Source: Exiguobacterium oxidotolerans JCM 12280
GTDB taxonomy: Bacteria; Bacillota; Bacilli; Exiguobacteriales; Exiguobacteriaceae
Direction: 5' to 3'
NCBI RefSeq assembly: GCF_000702625.1
Contig: NZ_JNIS01000001.1
Span: 1,901,001-1,965,000 of the forward strand
Length of the DNA stretch: 64,000 nucleotides
Each line of letters opens with the position of its first letter. Position 1 is the first letter of the stretch. The position numbers and the translations under genes were made by a program. Below, piece by piece: positions 62,224 to 64,000 of this stretch. The notes under the pieces are model-generated. The model did not search any database and had not been told where the DNA came from. It saw nothing but the letters and a program-made list of their open reading frames with translations.

Positions 62224-63000
62224 ATGGAAATCGGTTTTATCATTACCATCTTCTTAATCGGTTTCGTCGGTTCTTACATCTCCGGGATGTTAGGGATTGG
62301 CGGGTCGATCATCAAGTATCCGATGTTACTTTATATTCCGCCACTGCTCGGATTTGCTGCGTTTTCTGCTCATGAGGTCGCAGGAATCAGTGCCATTCAA
62401 GTATTTTTTGCGACGATTGGTGGCGTCTGGGCGTATCGTAAAGGCGGTTACCTGAACAAATCGTTGATCATCAACATGGGTGGAGCGATTTTGATTGGGA
62501 GCTTCATCGGCGCATATGGCTCGAATGTCTTAGCGGAAGATACAATCAATCTCGTCTACGGCATATTAGCGTTGACGGCTGCCGTCATGATGTTCGTTCC
62601 GAAAAAAGGGCTCGATGACATTCCGCTCGATCAAGTGAAGTTCAATAAAGGTATCGCAGCAAGTGCTGCCTTCATCGTCGGGATTGGTGCTGGAATCGTC
62701 GGTGCTGCCGGGGCATTCTTACTCGTCCCGATCATGCTCGTCATCTTAAAAATTCCAACGCGGATGACGATCGCTTCGTCCCTCGCGATTACGTTCATCT
62801 CTTCGATTGGCGCGACCGTCGGTAAAATTACGACGGGGCAAGTCGATTGGGGTCCTGCAGCCATCATGGTCGTTGCCAGTCTGATTGCGGCGCCACTCGG
62901 AGCGATCGCCGGGAAAAAGATGAATACTAAAATTCTGCAAGTGACACTTGCCGTCTTGATTCTCGCGACAGCAATTAAGATTTGGCTTGATATTTTGTAA
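62224..63000 (+). CDS. TauE/SafE-family anion exporter (copy 2)
   Basis: 258 residues with about eight membrane helices and repeated Gly motifs ([33 protein letters not shown]). ATG 62224 follows AAAGGAGTG; an upstream GTG is part of that site. Probably exports sulfite or thiosulfate made by the cluster. Confidence 0.87.
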   Translation: MEIGFIITIFLIGFVGSYISGMLGIGGSIIKYPMLLYIPPLLGFAAFSAHEVAGISAIQVFFATIGGVWAYRKGGYLNKSLIINMGGAILIGSFIGAYGSNVLAEDTINLVYGILALTAAVMMFVPKKGLDDIPLDQVKFNKGIAASAAFIVGIGAGIVGAAGAFLLVPIMLVILKIPTRMTIASSLAITFISSIGATVGKITTGQVDWGPAAIMVVASLIAAPLGAIAGKKMNTKILQVTLAVLILATAIKIWLDIL

Positions 63001-63007
63001 GCAGACA

Positions 63008-63053
63008 AAAAACGAGTCGGTATCGTCAAAAGACGAAACCGACTCGTTTTTTT
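63008..63053. terminator. Bidirectional terminator
   Basis: AAACGAGTCGGT/ACCGACTCGTTT stem with inner CGTC/GACG pairing and a T-run, between the convergent TauE/SafE and DUF302 genes. Confidence 0.9.
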
Positions 63054-63055
63054 GC

Positions 63056-63439
63056 TTACTTGCTTGCGTCGATGACGTGAAGCAATTGCTCTTCGACTTC
63101 TTTTGCGACTTGTTTTAATTGTTCATCTTCCACGAGCGCAATCAATGCCGTCGGACGTGGCATGCCGATTTTCGTTTGTCCACTCTCCGTAAAGACAGCC
63201 AGTTTACAAGGTAGGAAGTAACCCGCACGTCGTTCAGCTGACAGGACGCGGTGTGCTTCTTTCGGGTTACAGACTTCGAGAATATGGTACTCGCCTTCAA
63301 AGTCGAGTCCTTTTTCATCGAGCTTGCCTGCTAAATCGAATTCCCAGAGGACACCAAACGAAACTTTTTGGAGTTCCTCTTTCAAACGTGTGATGGTTTC
63401 TTCTGTTGAGTGTTCAGTCGTAACTGTATAATCAAACAT
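63056..63439 (-). CDS. DUF302 protein
   Basis: 127 residues of the DUF302 type (TIERLKEEL-like start, GVLWEFDLAGKL, YHILEVCNPKEA, GYFLPCKLAVF). Two Cys are conserved in this subgroup's motifs. Function unknown; often next to sulfur or thiol genes. Upstream GGAGG precedes the ATG. Confidence 0.82.
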   Translation of the reverse strand: MFDYTVTTEHSTEETITRLKEELQKVSFGVLWEFDLAGKLDEKGLDFEGEYHILEVCNPKEAHRVLSAERRAGYFLPCKLAVFTESGQTKIGMPRPTALIALVEDEQLKQVAKEVEEQLLHVIDASK

Positions 63440-63623
63440 CGATACCCCTCCTGGTGTTTAGTCTTAAAACTGTTCCCTACTTTTTCATTAAATAATCATT
63501 CCGCATCAGATGTGCAATTTTGAGGCACGGTCAACGACAAACTATGTGAAATCAAGGTACATTAGAAAAAAGACATCTAACCATTCACCCGGAACGTATG
63601 CTTTAAAAAGGAGGCGAAGGGAG

Positions 63624-64000
63624 ATGAAGAAGCGAATGTTGACGATTCTATCCGTCGTGGCATTACTTGCCATCATGATTGGTGGGTATTTTGTTTTCCA
63701 GCAACAACAGGCGAAGTCGAGCGGAAGTAAAGAACTGACTTATGCGAAAGAGGAGACGGCGATTTTAGCAGGGGGCTGTTTTTGGTGTATGGAACCGCCA
63801 TTTGAGGAATTGAAGGGCGTGAAATCCGTCATCTCAGGTTATACCGGCGGTGACGTTGAAAACCCGACGTACAATCAAGTGTCTGCTGAGACGACCGGTC
63901 ACCGGGAAGCCGTTTTGATTACGTTTGACCCGACTGTCATTTCGTACAAACAGTTACTCGATGTCTACTGGCGCCAAATCGATCCAACCGATCCGAACGG
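63624..64000 (+). CDS. msrA: Membrane-anchored peptide methionine sulfoxide reductase A (3' end beyond window)
   Basis: The frame is open from ATG 63624 to the window edge (125 codons). It has an N-terminal signal anchor ([18 protein letters not shown]), then the MsrA active site GCFWCME with catalytic C52, and [25 protein letters not shown] precedes the ATG. It repairs methionine S-sulfoxide on extracytoplasmic proteins; it may continue into an MsrB domain outside the window. Confidence 0.9.
   Translation, partial: MKKRMLTILSVVALLAIMIGGYFVFQQQQAKSSGSKELTYAKEETAILAGGCFWCMEPPFEELKGVKSVISGYTGGDVENPTYNQVSAETTGHREAVLITFDPTVISYKQLLDVYWRQIDPTDPN

Noticed and set aside
1-64000. CRISPR arrays, tRNA or rRNA genes, phage structural genes
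   Set aside because: I saw no regularly spaced direct repeats, no tRNA-like cloverleaf with a TTCGA-type loop, and no capsid, portal, terminase or integrase motifs.

Overview
The window looks like the chromosome of a Gram-positive bacillus of the class Bacilli. Exiguobacterium is my best guess, from gene content alone: a stand-alone NO synthase oxygenase, CstR/CstB sulfur genes, a FemAB ligase and canonical AAGGAGG-type ribosome binding sites. I could not run a taxonomic search. I saw no rRNA, tRNA or CRISPR array.

Region 1 (about 1-21,790) is an accessory, defence-like island. It holds a 1558-residue DEAD/DEAH helicase of the DUF1998 type, a 1394-residue SF1 helicase fused to a Vsr/PD-(D/E)xK-like nuclease, a HepT/MntA toxin-antitoxin pair, a secreted Ig-repeat protein, an IscB element with its upstream omega-RNA region, and two identical 1364-bp IS200/IS605-type tnpB elements in opposite orientation (5200-6563 and 17814-19177). 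The main observation is that these two copies appear to have recombined and inverted the 11-kb segment between them. The + strand gene at 15008 is cut at its 3' end by one element. Its missing last 83 codons lie on the - strand at 4949-5197 beside the other element, in frame, and overlap the DUF1998 helicase start by ATGA. The ancestral locus was therefore probably a two-gene operon: a protein of about 1019 residues with no family I recognise, followed by the helicase. The layout resembles type III Druantia (DruH-DruE) but may be a different system.

Region 2 (21,900-30,260) is a beta-glucan utilisation operon: a LacI-family regulator with GAAAGCGCTTTC operators, an ABC sugar importer (binding protein and two permeases, no ATPase), a GH1 beta-glucosidase and a secreted GH16 endo-glucanase with three C-terminal carbohydrate-binding-like modules. 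Region 3 (30,300-47,600) is ordinary chromosome: a FemAB ligase, an Excalibur protein, a thioredoxin, a CDF metal exporter, a MarR-controlled heterodimeric ABC exporter, a CstR-type sulfur pair (rhodanese plus CstB-like persulfide dioxygenase), a TM-helix-repeat channel protein, an amino-acid permease, a GNAT, a Nudix hydrolase coupled to NO synthase, and a YihY protein.

Region 4 (48,000-63,440) is a sulfur-oxidation and persulfide-handling island. It contains two TauE/SafE exporters, a LysR regulator, a TsdA-like dihaem cytochrome c, an OsmC/membrane/TlpA operon, an orphan PhoB-type regulator, sulfide:quinone oxidoreductase, a DUF1641 protein, a second CstB, a PAS histidine kinase with three clustered cysteines and its NarL-type regulator, the persulfide sensor CstR, DsrE, three rhodaneses (one fused to TusA), a rhodanese-MBL fusion, TusA and a DUF302 protein. 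Four matching sites of the form ATACC-N6-GGTAW lie upstream of the 38.6-kb pair, cstR, dsrE and the TusA-rhodanese gene, so CstR probably ties the two loci together. The window ends inside a membrane-anchored msrA.
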